A program made the position numbers and the translations under genes. The notes under the pieces were generated by a model that made no database searches, had not been told where the DNA came from, and saw only the letters and a program-made list of their open reading frames with translations. Of a stretch of 64,000 nucleotides of DNA, positions 43,088 through 52,804 are shown one piece after another (position 1 is the first letter of the stretch; each line of letters begins with the position of its first letter). The stretch lies in contig NZ_LMLW01000001.1 in the NCBI RefSeq assembly GCF_001422045.1, positions 194,972 to 258,971 of the forward strand, in the 5' to 3' direction. This stretch comes from Sphingomonas sp. Leaf242 (GTDB lineage Bacteria; Pseudomonadota; Alphaproteobacteria; Sphingomonadales; Sphingomonadaceae).

Positions 43088-44469
43088 TGGCCGACGCATC
43101 GATCGACGATTTCCTCGGCGTGAAGCCGCAGGCCCCCTGGAGGCGCTATGTAAAGTGGGTCGCGATCGCGGTCGGCGTAGTCGTGCTGTGCTTGCTGCTC
43201 GCGAAGTGCTTCGGCGCGAAAGAACAGACGCAATATTCGAGCACACCGGCGCAGCGCGGCAATTTGACCGTCACGGTGTCCGCCACCGGCAAGCTCGCCC
43301 CGACCACGCAGGTCACGGTCGGCTCGCAGCTGTCGGGTCTCGTCACCAAGGTCGTCGTCGACGTCAACGACCGCGTCACCGCAGGCCAACCGCTCGCGCT
43401 GATCGATCCCGAACAGCTCGACGACCAGATCCGCCAGACCAGCGCGCAGCTCGCGGCGAACCAGGCGCAGGTCGCGCAGGCGCAGGCGACCGTCGCCGAA
43501 TCGCGCGCGCAGCTGACCCGTCTCGAAGAGGTCTCGCGCCTGTCGGGTGGTCGCGTGCCGTCGAAGACCGAGCTCCAGACCGGCCGCGCCGATTACGCAC
43601 GCGCCGTCGCCGCACAGAAGGTCGCCGAAGCCAACGTCGTCGCCAGCCGCGCGCTCCTCGCGCAGAACCAGACTCAGCGCGCGCGCGCGATCATCCGCTC
43701 GCCTGTGACGGGCGTCGTGCTCGCGCGCCAGATCGATCCCGGCCAGACCGTCGCCTCGTCGTTCAACACCCCGACGCTGTTCGTGATCGCCGAAGACCTC
43801 ACCAAGATGAAGCTCGAGGTCGCGATCGACGAAGCCGACGTCGGCGAGGTCAAGGTCGGCCAGAAGGCCAGCTTCACGGTGGATGCGTTCCCCGGCCAGA
43901 CCTTCCCCGCGACGATCACGCGCGTCGATCTCGGCTCGAACCTGACGGTCAGCTCGGCGACCTCGTCGACGACGACCACAGCGACGACCTCCACCGGCCA
44001 GGTCGTGTCCTACGCCGCCGACCTCACCGTCGCGAACCCGTCGCTGACGCTCCGCCCGGGCATGACCGCAACCGCGGACATCGTCACCTCGGACAAGCGC
44101 AACGTCATGCTCGTCCCCAACGCGGCGTTGCGCTTCAAGCCGAGCGCGGATGGCGCGAAGGATCAGGGCGGCGGCATCGCCGGCTCGCTGACCTTCCGGC
44201 CACGGCGCGGCGCCGGCGGCAACGCGCGGACCGCCAAGCTCGATCGCGGCTCGCAGCAGACGATCTACGTCAAGGGCGCCGACGGCACGCCGCAGCCGGT
44301 GCAGATCACGACGGGCGACACCAACGGGACGATGACCGAAGTGCTGTCGGGCAATCTCCAGCCCGGCGCGCAGATCATCATCGGCCAGCTCGCCACCGGC
44401 ACCGACACGACGAAAACTCCCGCGCGCCGGTCGGGCGGCGCCAGCAAGGGTGCGGGCGGTGGCCAGTAA
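43087..44469 (+). CDS. Periplasmic adaptor subunit, HlyD/MacA family
   Basis: The 460-residue protein has one N-terminal membrane helix (WVAIAVGVVVLCLLLAKCF, about 23-41), a barrel-sandwich lipoyl region (VTVSATGKLAPTTQVTVGSQ, then SGLVTKV), a coiled-coil hairpin rich in Gln/Ala (about 118-190), and beta-barrel and membrane-proximal domains. A Ser/Thr-rich insertion (SSATSSTTTTATTSTGQ) sits near residue 290. The C-terminus ends in Gly/Lys-rich sequence. It links the inner-membrane ABC parts to the NodT-type channel, as MacA does. Confidence 0.92.
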   Translation: MADASIDDFLGVKPQAPWRRYVKWVAIAVGVVVLCLLLAKCFGAKEQTQYSSTPAQRGNLTVTVSATGKLAPTTQVTVGSQLSGLVTKVVVDVNDRVTAGQPLALIDPEQLDDQIRQTSAQLAANQAQVAQAQATVAESRAQLTRLEEVSRLSGGRVPSKTELQTGRADYARAVAAQKVAEANVVASRALLAQNQTQRARAIIRSPVTGVVLARQIDPGQTVASSFNTPTLFVIAEDLTKMKLEVAIDEADVGEVKVGQKASFTVDAFPGQTFPATITRVDLGSNLTVSSATSSTTTTATTSTGQVVSYAADLTVANPSLTLRPGMTATADIVTSDKRNVMLVPNAALRFKPSADGAKDQGGGIAGSLTFRPRRGAGGNARTAKLDRGSQQTIYVKGADGTPQPVQITTGDTNGTMTEVLSGNLQPGAQIIIGQLATGTDTTKTPARRSGGASKGAGGGQ

Positions 44470-45184
44470 CCCGCCCCCGCTGATCTCCTTGCGTGGCGTC
44501 ACCAAGACGTACGGCACCGGCGCGACGATGTTCCAGGCGCTCAAGGGCGTCGACCTCGACATCGCGGCGGGTGATTTCGTCGCGGTGATGGGGCCGTCGG
44601 GGTCGGGCAAGTCGACGACGATGAACATCCTCGGCTGCCTCGACGTGCCGAGCGCGGGGACGTTCACGTTCCAGGGCCACCATGTTGAAACGCTCGACCG
44701 CGACCAGCGCGCGCTGCTCCGCCGCAACCACCTCGGCTTCGTCTTCCAGGGCTTCAACCTCCTCTCGCGCACCTCCGCGCTGGAGAATGTCGAACTCCCC
44801 TTGCTCTACCGCGGCGACGAAAAGCGCGCGCGACGGGATGCGGCGATGGCGAGCCTCGACACCGTTGGCCTCGCGGACTGGTGGGATCACACTCCGGCGG
44901 AACTGTCCGGCGGCCAGCAACAGCGCGTCGCGATCGCGCGTGCGCTGGTGACGAGCCCCGACGTGCTGCTCGCCGACGAACCTACCGGCAACCTAGACAG
45001 CGAACGCTCGATCGAGATCATGCAGCTGCTCACGCGGTTGAATGCGGAGAAGAACATCACGGTGTTGATGGTCACGCACGAACCCGACATGGCGGCATTC
45101 GCGAGGACGGTGGTCCACTTCAAGGACGGCCTGGTGGAACGTATCGAAAGCCAGCACCGCCAAGGCGAAAGCGTGGACTCGTGA
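44450..45184 (+). CDS. ABC transporter ATP-binding protein (MacB/LolD type)
   Basis: The 244-residue ATPase has Walker A GPSGSGKST, Q loop FQGFNLL, signature LSGGQQQR, Walker B VLLADEPTGNLD and switch His in MVTHEPD. In the MacB family the ATPase and permease are usually one chain; here they are separate genes. The GTG start at 44450 overlaps the adaptor gene by 20 bases; GTG 44459 is an alternative. The permease gene follows after a palindromic repeat. Confidence 0.93.
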   Translation: MRAVASNPPPLISLRGVTKTYGTGATMFQALKGVDLDIAAGDFVAVMGPSGSGKSTTMNILGCLDVPSAGTFTFQGHHVETLDRDQRALLRRNHLGFVFQGFNLLSRTSALENVELPLLYRGDEKRARRDAAMASLDTVGLADWWDHTPAELSGGQQQRVAIARALVTSPDVLLADEPTGNLDSERSIEIMQLLTRLNAEKNITVLMVTHEPDMAAFARTVVHFKDGLVERIESQHRQGESVDS

Positions 45185-45202
45185 GTGGCGTCCGCGAAGC
45201 AT

Positions 45203-45310
45203 TCCCCTCCCGCTTGCGGGAGGGGCTAGGGGAGGGCGTGACGTACGTACTGGCGTCCGGTCTGTTTGATCAGCCCCTCCCCCGACCCCTCCCGCAGGCG
45301 GGAGGGGAGC
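45203..45310. repeat. Palindromic repeat inside the efflux operon
   Basis: CCCCTCCCGCTTGCGGGAGGGG with CTAGGGGAGGG faces CCCTCCCCCGACCCCTCCCG with CAGGCGGGAGGGG. It separates the ATPase and permease genes, which otherwise look like one operon, so it may lower or protect downstream mRNA. Confidence 0.75.
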
Positions 45311-45347
45311 AGCAAACCAGCGTCCTCGATACCGGGGCGACACGATA

Positions 45348-46556
45348 ATGTTCGGAACAACCCTCGTCCTCGCGCTCCGCTCGATCCGCCGCCACATGCT
45401 ACGGTCGTTCCTCACCATCCTCGGCATCGTCATCGGCGTCGGCGCAGTCGTCACGATGGTCACGCTCGGCAAGGCGACCACCGCCGCCGTCCAGCAGTCG
45501 ATCTCGTCGCTCGGCACCAACATCCTTCAGATCCGTCCCGGCCAGGGCTTTGGCCGCGGTGGTGGCGGGCCGCCGCCGCCGCCGCTCAAGATGGACGACA
45601 TCGACCCGATCGCGCGGCAGATCGCCGGAGTCACTGCGGTCGCCCCGACCGAACAGCGCAGCGCCACCGCGATCTACAACGGCGCCAACTGGAGCACCAC
45701 GATCAACGGCACCACCGGCGCCTATTTCGAGGTCCAGCCCTGGCCGCTCGCCGGCGGTCGCCTCTTCACCGCGCAGGAGGAAGCCTCGGGCAAGGCGGTC
45801 TGCATCCTCGGCAATACCGTCATCCAGAACCTGTTCCGCGGCGCCGATCCGATCGGCCAGCGAATCCGCCTCAACGACATCTCGTGTGACGTGATCGGCA
45901 CGCTCAGCACGCGCGGGCAGGCGGGCTTCGGCGGCGACCAGGACGATGTCGTGGTCATGCCGATCAAGACCGTCCAGCGCCGCTTCACCGGCAACCAGAA
46001 CGTTGCGGCGATCCTCGTCGGTGTCGATCAGGGCTATGACACGCAACAGGTCCAGGCATCGTTGACCGACCTGCTGCGCGAGCGTCGCCACCTCGCTGCG
46101 GGGCAGGACAACAACTTCAACATCTTCGATACCAAGCAGATTTCGGACACGCTGACCGGCACGACGACCCTGCTCACCGGCATCGTCGCCGCGGTCGCCG
46201 GGATCAGCCTGGTGGTCGGCGGGATCGGCATCATGAACATCATGCTGGTGTCGGTTACCGAGCGCACGCGCGAGATCGGCATCCGCTTGGCCATCGGCGC
46301 GGTCGCGCGCGAGGTGCTGTTGCAGTTCCTCGTCGAGGCGATCGCGCTGTCGTGCCTCGGCGGCGTCATCGGACTGATCGTCGCGCAGGCCGCGATCGCG
46401 ATCATCGCACCGCTGATCAAGGTTCAGTGGCTGTTCGTGCCCGAGATCAACATCTTCGCGTTTGCGATCTCCGCGGTGATCGGGGTCGTCTTCGGCTATT
46501 TCCCGGCACGACGCGCGGCGGCGATGAACCCTATCGACGCGTTAAGGCACGAGTGA
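45348..46556 (+). CDS. ABC transporter permease (MacB/FtsX type)
   Basis: The 402-residue protein has an N-terminal helix (LRSFLTILGIVIGVGAVVTMVTLG) after a basic start, a large periplasmic domain (about 45-275) containing GFGRGGGGPPPPP, and three C-terminal helices starting LLTGIVAAVAGISLVVGGIGIMN. The MNIMLVSVTERTREIGIRLAIGA segment is the FtsX signature. It transduces ATPase action mechanically to the adaptor and NodT-type channel. Its last 26 bases overlap the convergent MobA-like gene. Confidence 0.93.
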   Translation: MFGTTLVLALRSIRRHMLRSFLTILGIVIGVGAVVTMVTLGKATTAAVQQSISSLGTNILQIRPGQGFGRGGGGPPPPPLKMDDIDPIARQIAGVTAVAPTEQRSATAIYNGANWSTTINGTTGAYFEVQPWPLAGGRLFTAQEEASGKAVCILGNTVIQNLFRGADPIGQRIRLNDISCDVIGTLSTRGQAGFGGDQDDVVVMPIKTVQRRFTGNQNVAAILVGVDQGYDTQQVQASLTDLLRERRHLAAGQDNNFNIFDTKQISDTLTGTTTLLTGIVAAVAGISLVVGGIGIMNIMLVSVTERTREIGIRLAIGAVAREVLLQFLVEAIALSCLGGVIGLIVAQAAIAIIAPLIKVQWLFVPEINIFAFAISAVIGVVFGYFPARRAAAMNPIDALRHE

Positions 46557-47148
46557 TCGCGGCCTTGGGATCGCGGACCAGCGCCTGCAGCCGGTCCAGA
46601 TCCTCGGGCGTGTCGATATCGATCAGTTCGGCAGGCGCAGTCACGACATGCCGCCCCGCCTTCACCAGATCGCGCGCGCCCGCATCGCCGTCCAGCGTCA
46701 GCAGGAAATCGAACCGCTCGCGCCCGAACAGGGCAGGGGGGCTCGGCTTCTCGCCATCGCTCGACGCAACGACGGCATCGGCGCTGTCGGCGGCGTCCAG
46801 CATCCGGTAGATATGCGCCGCGGTGACACGCGGCATGTCGGCCAGCGCGATCAGCACCGCCTCAGCGCCCTCGTCCTTGGCGCACTGTACGCCGAGCTTC
46901 ACCGACTGCGACATCCCCGACGACGGATCGTCGTTATGCACCACCTCGAAATGATGGCTGATGAAGTCGAGCTTGCAGCCGTCGGTGACGACCAGCCGGC
47001 GCTTGAAGGGGATGTTCTCGAACGCGGTGACGACGTGCATGCCCAGCGGCTTGTTGAGGAACGGCACCTCTAGCTTGTTGGGAATGCCGAACCGCCCCGA
47101 GCGCCCGGCCGCGAGGAGGATGAGGAAGACGTTTTCAGCGGCGATCAT
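46531..47148 (-). CDS. MobA-like NTP transferase (molybdenum cofactor nucleotidyltransferase)
   Basis: The 205-residue protein begins FLILLAAGRSGRFGIPNKL, the nucleotide-binding loop with its Lys, and has IALADMPRVTAAHI, the metal-binding Asp region of MobA/MocA. PPALFGRERFDFLLTLDGDAGAR is the MocA-like acceptor-side motif. It probably attaches CMP (or GMP) to molybdopterin for the molybdenum hydroxylase encoded upstream. It overlaps xdhC-like by 14 bases and is the last gene of the operon. Confidence 0.88.
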   Translation of the reverse strand: MIAAENVFLILLAAGRSGRFGIPNKLEVPFLNKPLGMHVVTAFENIPFKRRLVVTDGCKLDFISHHFEVVHNDDPSSGMSQSVKLGVQCAKDEGAEAVLIALADMPRVTAAHIYRMLDAADSADAVVASSDGEKPSPPALFGRERFDFLLTLDGDAGARDLVKAGRHVVTAPAELIDIDTPEDLDRLQALVRDPKAAITRALTRR

Positions 47149-48058
47149 TGAACGCTCCTATCATCGCTGCCGCGACCGACAGCGCGATTTCCGAAGGTCC
47201 GATCGCGCCGATGTCGAGCCCGACCGGCGCATCGATCCGGTCGATGTTCTCGGGCGAAACGCCCTCCGAGGCAAGCCGCTCGCGCCGCGCCGCATGGCTC
47301 TTGCGGCTGCCGAGCGCGCCGACATACGCGGCATCGGACGCGAGCGCCGCGATCAGCGCAGGATCGTCGATCTTGATGTCGTGGCTCAGCGTCACGACCG
47401 CGGTCGAAGGGCCGGGGCGGAGCGCGGCGATCGCCTCGTCCGGCCAGCGATCGTCGAGCGTCACGCCCGGAAACCGCTCCTCGGTCAGGAAGCGCGCGCG
47501 CGGATCGATCACCACCGTCTCGATCCCGAGTTCGCGTGCCAGCCCCGCCAAGGCCTGCGCGATCTGGACCGCGCCGACGATCAGCAGCCGGCGGGGCGGA
47601 TCGTAGCGGTTGACGAACACCTCGCCCGTCTCCAGCGGCCGCGCATCGCTGTGCCCGGTCGCGAGGTCGGTCGTCACGGTCAGCGCATCGCCCTGGTCGC
47701 GCGCATCGGCGATCCGGTCGAACAGCTCTGGATCGAACCCCTCGGCGGACACCGGCTGCACCATCACCGCGATCTCGCCGCCGCACGGCAGCCCGACTTC
47801 CCACGCCGCCGCATCCGCGACGCCGTAGTTGCGCACCTGGAACGGCGCCCCGGCGATCACCTCGGCGGCGGTGGCGAGGATATCACTCTCGACGCACCCG
47901 CCGGACACCGATCCCTCGAACCGGCCATCGGCATGGACGAGCATGTGGCTCCCCTTGGGCCGCGGCGCGGATCCCCAGGTCGAGACGACCGTGGCGATCG
48001 CCATCCTCTCGCCCTTCCAGGTCTTCGCAGCAGCGAGCACGCTATCGTTTTCGGCCAT
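47135..48058 (-). CDS. XdhC-family molybdenum hydroxylase maturation protein
   Basis: The 307-residue protein has the XdhC N-terminal features VVSTWGSAPRPKGSHMLV and GSVSGGCVESDI, and CGGEIAV near residue 97. A C-terminal Rossmann domain follows, with LLIVGAVQIAQALAG, TLSHDIKIDDPAL and YVGALGSRKSHAAR. The usual GAGHVA is altered to GAVQIA. XdhC binds the molybdenum cofactor and helps insert its sulfurated form. ATG 48058 is chosen because the preceding frame is the large subunit's repeat-containing spacer. It lies between the large subunit and MobA-like genes. Confidence 0.92.
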   Translation of the reverse strand: MAENDSVLAAAKTWKGERMAIATVVSTWGSAPRPKGSHMLVHADGRFEGSVSGGCVESDILATAAEVIAGAPFQVRNYGVADAAAWEVGLPCGGEIAVMVQPVSAEGFDPELFDRIADARDQGDALTVTTDLATGHSDARPLETGEVFVNRYDPPRRLLIVGAVQIAQALAGLARELGIETVVIDPRARFLTEERFPGVTLDDRWPDEAIAALRPGPSTAVVTLSHDIKIDDPALIAALASDAAYVGALGSRKSHAARRERLASEGVSPENIDRIDAPVGLDIGAIGPSEIALSVAAAMIGAFNDRR

Positions 48059-48073
48059 GTTGTCTCTCTTCTC

Positions 48074-48155
48074 GTTCTCCCGCGAAGGCGGGAGCCCAGG
48101 AGCCACGAACGCTCCGTTTGGTATCCTGACCCCCCCCCGCCTGCGCGGGGGAACA
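48074..48155. repeat. Inverted repeat inside the molybdenum hydroxylase operon
   Basis: GTTCTCCCGCGAAGGCGGGAG faces CCCCCGCCTGCGCGGGGGAAC. It separates the second large subunit gene from the XdhC-like gene. Confidence 0.75.
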
Positions 48156-48159
48156 GCTC

Positions 48160-50364
48160 TTAAATGGAGGGTAGTCCTGCCAGCAATTTGTCGAGCGTCA
48201 CCGGAAAGTCCCGAACCCTCACGCCCGTCGCATTGTAGATCGCATTCGCCACCGCAGCCCCCGCGCCGGAAATCCCGAGCTCCCCAACGCCCTTCGCCCC
48301 AACCGGGTTCGCGGAGTCGTCGATCTCCTCGATGAAATGCACCTCCAGTTGCGGAATGTCGGCGTTCACCGCGACATGATACTCGCCGAAATCCGGGTTC
48401 ACGAACGCTCCGGTCCGCGTGTCGACGATGCCTTCCTCGCTCAGTGCATAGGCGATCCCCCACGCCATCCCGCCGGTGATCTGGCTCGTCGCGGTCTTGC
48501 GATTGAGCACACGCCCGACATCGAACACGCCCAGCATCCGCCGCACGCGCGTCTCGCCCGTCACCGCGTTCACCGCGACCTCGACGAAGTGCGCGCCGTG
48601 GCTCGCCTGGCTGGTGCGCTTGCTCTCCGCACCCGGCCCGGTCTTCCCCATCGCCACGATCGGTTCGCCGCGGACCAGATCGGCAAGCTTCACCGATCGC
48701 CCGCCAGCACTCACGCAGCCATCGTGCAGGCTCAGATCCTCCGGCGCCGCATTCATCCTGAGCGCCAGCTCGCCAAGGATATCCTCGCACGCCAGCACCA
48801 CCGCCGAACACGCGCTGCCAGCGCCGAACGATCCGCCCGACCCCGCGCTCGGGGGGAAATCGGTATCGCCGAGCCGCACGTTCACCTCGGCGACCGGCAG
48901 CCCGAGCATCTCGCCCGCGGTCTGCGCGAGGATGGTGTACGTCCCAGTACCAATGTCGGTCATGTCGCACTCGACCGTCGCGCGGCCATCCGCCTCCAGC
49001 CGTACGCGCGCCTGCGCCTCGACGGTGAAGTTGCCGCGCAGGCTCGCCGCCATGCCGATCCCGACCAGCCACTCGCCCTCGCGCACCGACCCCGGCGCGG
49101 GCACCGTATCCGGCCAGCCGAACCGCTCGGCACCTTGCGTATAGCAATCGAGCATCCGCCGCGTGGAGAACAGCTTGCCGCTCACCGGATCGGTCTCGGG
49201 CTCGTTGCGCCGCCGCAGTTCGATCGGATCGATCCCGAGCTGCTTGGCCAGTTCGTCCATCGCGCACTCGACCCCGAACGTGCCCACAGCCTCGCCCGGC
49301 GCGCGCACCGCACCGCTCGCGGGCAGGTCGACGCGCACCAAGTCGGTCTTGAACCGCCGCGCATCGCCCCGGTACAGCGGCAGCGTCCCGAACGGCACCG
49401 GCTCCAAAAACTCGCCATCGTCGTTCTGCGCGACGACACTCTCATGCCCCATGCCGAGGATCACGCCGTTCGCGTCGGCGGCGATCCGGATCCGCTGCGT
49501 CGTGTGCGAGCGGTGGTGGACCATATACGCAGTCTGGCGGCGGGGCAGCGCGACCTTCACCGGCCGCCCGACGACCTCCGCCGCGATCGCCGCGAGGATC
49601 GCCTCGGGACCCACGCCGGTCTTGCCCCCGAACCCGCCGCCGACATACGGCGCGAGCACGCGCACCTTGTCCGCATCGATCTTCAGCGCCTTCGCGATCG
49701 TCTTGCGCGCGCCGCCGATCACCTGGTTGCTCGACCGCACGGTGAGCTTGTCGCCGTCCCACCAAGCGGTGGTCGCATGCGGCTCCAGCGCGGCGGGGAA
49801 ATGCACGGGGGTCGTGTAGGTCCGGTCGAACGTCACCGCCGCGTCCGCCATCACCGCGTCGAGATCGCCATTGTCGATCGGCGGCAGGAAGCCGATTTTC
49901 GGCGCGGTGTCGACCGGCTGTGCCTCGACGTCGAACCGATCCTCGCCCGCCTCGGTGCGGACCACGACCAGCGCGGCGGCATCGCGCGCGATCGCCTGGT
50001 CCTCCGCGACGACGATCGCGACCGGCTGGCCAAGGTGAAGGATGACGTCGGTATCGAACAGCGGCATCGCGCGCGAATTGGACTCGCCAGCCGGCATGCG
50101 CGCGTCGTTATGGATGATAGCAATGACACCTGGCAAAGCTTCGGCGGCGCTCACGTCGATGCCAAGGATGCGCCCGCTGCCAACTGGCGTACCGACGATC
50201 GCGGCATAGGCAATGCCATCGGGCGTGCCCTCATACGCATAGTCCGCCACGCCGGTGACCTTAGCCGGCCCCTCGATCCGGTCGAGCCCGAGCCCGAGAA
50301 CGCCCTGCTTAGCGCGGTCGAGACCACCCGGCCGAAACGCCGCATCCATCACGTGTTCGTTCAT
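48160..50364 (-). CDS. Xanthine dehydrogenase family molybdopterin-binding subunit (second copy)
   Basis: The 734-residue protein has the usual N-terminus GLDRIEGPAKVTGVADYAYE, then PHATTAWWDG, YVGGGFGGKTG, RAPGEAVGTFGVE and GSGGSFGAGSAC, which line the molybdopterin and substrate site, and ends KGVGELGISGAGAAVANAI with the catalytic Glu in VGELG. It oxidises aldehydes or N-heterocycles using water-derived oxygen. It is a paralogue of the next gene upstream in the operon and shares about the same length. No signal peptide is seen. Confidence 0.92.
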   Translation of the reverse strand: MNEHVMDAAFRPGGLDRAKQGVLGLGLDRIEGPAKVTGVADYAYEGTPDGIAYAAIVGTPVGSGRILGIDVSAAEALPGVIAIIHNDARMPAGESNSRAMPLFDTDVILHLGQPVAIVVAEDQAIARDAAALVVVRTEAGEDRFDVEAQPVDTAPKIGFLPPIDNGDLDAVMADAAVTFDRTYTTPVHFPAALEPHATTAWWDGDKLTVRSSNQVIGGARKTIAKALKIDADKVRVLAPYVGGGFGGKTGVGPEAILAAIAAEVVGRPVKVALPRRQTAYMVHHRSHTTQRIRIAADANGVILGMGHESVVAQNDDGEFLEPVPFGTLPLYRGDARRFKTDLVRVDLPASGAVRAPGEAVGTFGVECAMDELAKQLGIDPIELRRRNEPETDPVSGKLFSTRRMLDCYTQGAERFGWPDTVPAPGSVREGEWLVGIGMAASLRGNFTVEAQARVRLEADGRATVECDMTDIGTGTYTILAQTAGEMLGLPVAEVNVRLGDTDFPPSAGSGGSFGAGSACSAVVLACEDILGELALRMNAAPEDLSLHDGCVSAGGRSVKLADLVRGEPIVAMGKTGPGAESKRTSQASHGAHFVEVAVNAVTGETRVRRMLGVFDVGRVLNRKTATSQITGGMAWGIAYALSEEGIVDTRTGAFVNPDFGEYHVAVNADIPQLEVHFIEEIDDSANPVGAKGVGELGISGAGAAVANAIYNATGVRVRDFPVTLDKLLAGLPSI

Positions 50365-50440
50365 TCTGCGGTCCTCGGGTGGAGCGAAGGATATGGGTAG
50401 GAGAGGGGCGTTTGACGAGGGCGCTACGCATTCCCCCAGC

Positions 50441-50546
50441 ACCACCCCGGCGAAGGCCGGGGCCCAGTTGGAAAGGTCTTGATAACCGAGGACGATCCTT
50501 CGTTATCTTCGTCCCCCAACTGGGCCCCGGCCTTCGCCGGGGTGGT
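50441..50546. repeat. Inverted repeat between the two large-subunit genes
   Basis: ACCACCCCGGCGAAGGCCGG with GGCCCAGTTGG faces CCAACTGGGCC and CCGGCCTTCGCCGGGGTGGT. It belongs to the 41131 family. Confidence 0.82.
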
Positions 50547-50570
50547 ACCTGTTTATGGTATCGTCAGCCC

Positions 50571-52802
50571 TCAAACAGCCGGCAACTGATCCAGCAGCTT
50601 GTCGAGCGTAATCGGGAACTCGCGCACCCTAATCCCCGTCGCATTATACACCGCGTTCGCCACCGCAGCACCAGCGCCCGAGATCCCCAGCTCGCCGATC
50701 CCCTTCGCGTGAATGGGATTCGCATGGATGTCGCGCTCGTCGACGAAGTGGACGTCCATCTGCGGCACGTCCGCATTGGCCGGCACGTGATATTCGCCGA
50801 GATCGTGGTTCACCAGCTTGCCGGTCCGCGTGTCGTGGATCAGGTCCTCGGTCAGCGCGGTGCCGATCCCGAAGGTCATCCCGCCCAGGCACTGCGACCG
50901 CGCGGTCTTCGCGTTGAGCACACGCCCCGCCGCGAACGACCCGAGCATCCGCCGCACCCGCGTCTCGCCGGTGATCACGTTGACCGCGACCTCAGCGAAA
51001 TGCGCGCCGAACCCGGCCTGCGACGTCTCCTTCTCCTGCTTGCCCGGCTTGATATGCCCGGTAGCCTCGAGACCCTTGCCAACCAGCTCGCCGATCGGCG
51101 TCGAGCGGTTGTCGCCGATCGCCTTGCCGTCCTTCAGCGTCAGGCCGTCCTCGTCGACGTCCATCGCCTTGGCGAGCTTCCCGCGCAGCATCTCGCACGC
51201 GAGGTATACGGCAGTACCCGAAGACGCCGCACCCCACGAACCACCCGAACCCGCCGCCGGAGGATCGTTGGTATCGCCGAGCGACATCGTGATGTTCTCG
51301 ACCGGGATTCCCAGGATCTCCGACGCGATCTGCGCCAGGATCGTGTAGCTGCCCGTGCCGATATCGGTCATCGCCGACGACACCGTCGCCGAGCCGTCCG
51401 GATGGATCTCGACCTTGGCGGACGATTCCATCATCATGTTGCCGCGCACCGCCGAGGCGACGCCCATGCCGATCAGCCACTCGCCCTCACGCCGCGTGCC
51501 GGCCTTCTGCCGCTTGTCCCACCCAAACTTCTTCGCACCCTCGTCGAGCGCACGCGACAGATTGCGCGACGAATAGGGCACGTCCTTCTCGGGGTCGATC
51601 TTCGGATCGTTGCGCTTGCGCAGCTCGATCGGATCCATCTGGAGCTTCTCGGCCAGCTCGTCCATCGCGCCCTCCAGCGCCAGCATCCCGACCGCCTCGC
51701 CCGGCGCACGCATCGAGCCCGACAGCACGAAGTTCACATCGACCACCTCATGCGTGATCAACCGGTTCTCACCACCGTACAGCAGATGCGTCCCGATACC
51801 CGCAGGCTCGAAATAATCCTCGGTCGGCTGGTTCGACGTCAGCGTCTCATGACCGATCGCCGACAGCTTGCCGTCCGCATCTGCCGCCAGCCGCACGCGC
51901 TGCTCGGTATTCGACCGCCGCACCGTCGCCTCGAACACCTGCGGCCGCGACATTACCGCCTTGACCGGACGGCCAAGCTGCTTCGCCGCAATCGCCGCCG
52001 CGACGCTCTCGGGCGCGATGCCGAGCTTCGATCCGAACCCGCCGCCGATATAGCGCGCGATGATCCGCACCTTCTTCTCGGACAAGCCCAGCGACTTCGC
52101 CAGCTGCTGCGCGTCCGAGGTCGGCATCTGGTAGGCGCCGTACAGCGACAGCGAGCCATCCTCTTCCCACACCGCGGTCGAGGCATGCGGCTCCATCGCC
52201 GCCGAGTTCTGGCTTGGCGTGACATAGGTCGAATCGATCGTCACAGCCGCCTCGGCCATCGCCTTGTCGACGTTGCCTTGCTTGAAGTGCGCGGGCGTCG
52301 CGTCGTCCGGCGGGGTCCGGGTCTCGTCGCGGTGCGCGGTGAAGTCGTACTGACCCTCGGCCTCGTCATACTCGATCGGCAGGCGTGCCGCCGCATCCCG
52401 CGCGACCTCGAAGCTCTCGGCGAGCACGATCGCGACGATCTGGCCGAAGAACGCGATGTCCTTCACGCCCTGCGTCGGTGCATCGGTCGCGCCGCCCTGC
52501 GCCGAGACGCGGATGAACTGGTCGAAGTCGGTGACGACGTCGATCACGCCGGGGATCGCCTTGACCGCGTCGACGTCGATCGAAACGACCTTGCCCGCCG
52601 AGATCTTCGTCCCGACCAGCACGCCGTACGCCATGTTCGCGAACTGATATTCCGCAGCATAGGTCGCCGTGCCCGTGACCTTCAGCGGACCGTCGATCCG
52701 GTCGAGCGGCTTGCCGATGACGCCCTGGACGCCCGTATCCAGAAGACTGTCCGGATGCGGCTTGTCCATCGTCAGGCTATTCGTAGTGCCAAGACCAAAC
52801 AT
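50571..52802 (-). CDS. Xanthine dehydrogenase family molybdopterin-binding subunit (PaoC-like)
   Basis: The 743-residue protein starts after a short leader with GVIGKPLDRIDGPLKVTGTATY and has GSGGSWGAASSGTA, MEPHASTAVWEE, IGGGFGSKLG, RAPGEAVGMLALEGA and the catalytic-Glu segment KGIGELGISGAGAA. With the 2Fe-2S and FAD subunits encoded just upstream it should form an aldehyde oxidoreductase of the PaoABC type. Its start follows the FAD subunit stop by two bases. It differs from the second copy in insertions (for example NDPKIDPEKDVPYS). Confidence 0.93.
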   Translation of the reverse strand: MFGLGTTNSLTMDKPHPDSLLDTGVQGVIGKPLDRIDGPLKVTGTATYAAEYQFANMAYGVLVGTKISAGKVVSIDVDAVKAIPGVIDVVTDFDQFIRVSAQGGATDAPTQGVKDIAFFGQIVAIVLAESFEVARDAAARLPIEYDEAEGQYDFTAHRDETRTPPDDATPAHFKQGNVDKAMAEAAVTIDSTYVTPSQNSAAMEPHASTAVWEEDGSLSLYGAYQMPTSDAQQLAKSLGLSEKKVRIIARYIGGGFGSKLGIAPESVAAAIAAKQLGRPVKAVMSRPQVFEATVRRSNTEQRVRLAADADGKLSAIGHETLTSNQPTEDYFEPAGIGTHLLYGGENRLITHEVVDVNFVLSGSMRAPGEAVGMLALEGAMDELAEKLQMDPIELRKRNDPKIDPEKDVPYSSRNLSRALDEGAKKFGWDKRQKAGTRREGEWLIGMGVASAVRGNMMMESSAKVEIHPDGSATVSSAMTDIGTGSYTILAQIASEILGIPVENITMSLGDTNDPPAAGSGGSWGAASSGTAVYLACEMLRGKLAKAMDVDEDGLTLKDGKAIGDNRSTPIGELVGKGLEATGHIKPGKQEKETSQAGFGAHFAEVAVNVITGETRVRRMLGSFAAGRVLNAKTARSQCLGGMTFGIGTALTEDLIHDTRTGKLVNHDLGEYHVPANADVPQMDVHFVDERDIHANPIHAKGIGELGISGAGAAVANAVYNATGIRVREFPITLDKLLDQLPAV

Positions 52803-52804
52803 GC

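Noticed and set aside
48059..49267. Fusion of XdhC with an upstream frame
   Set aside because: The upstream part is an out-of-frame reading of the molybdopterin subunit gene and a repeat.
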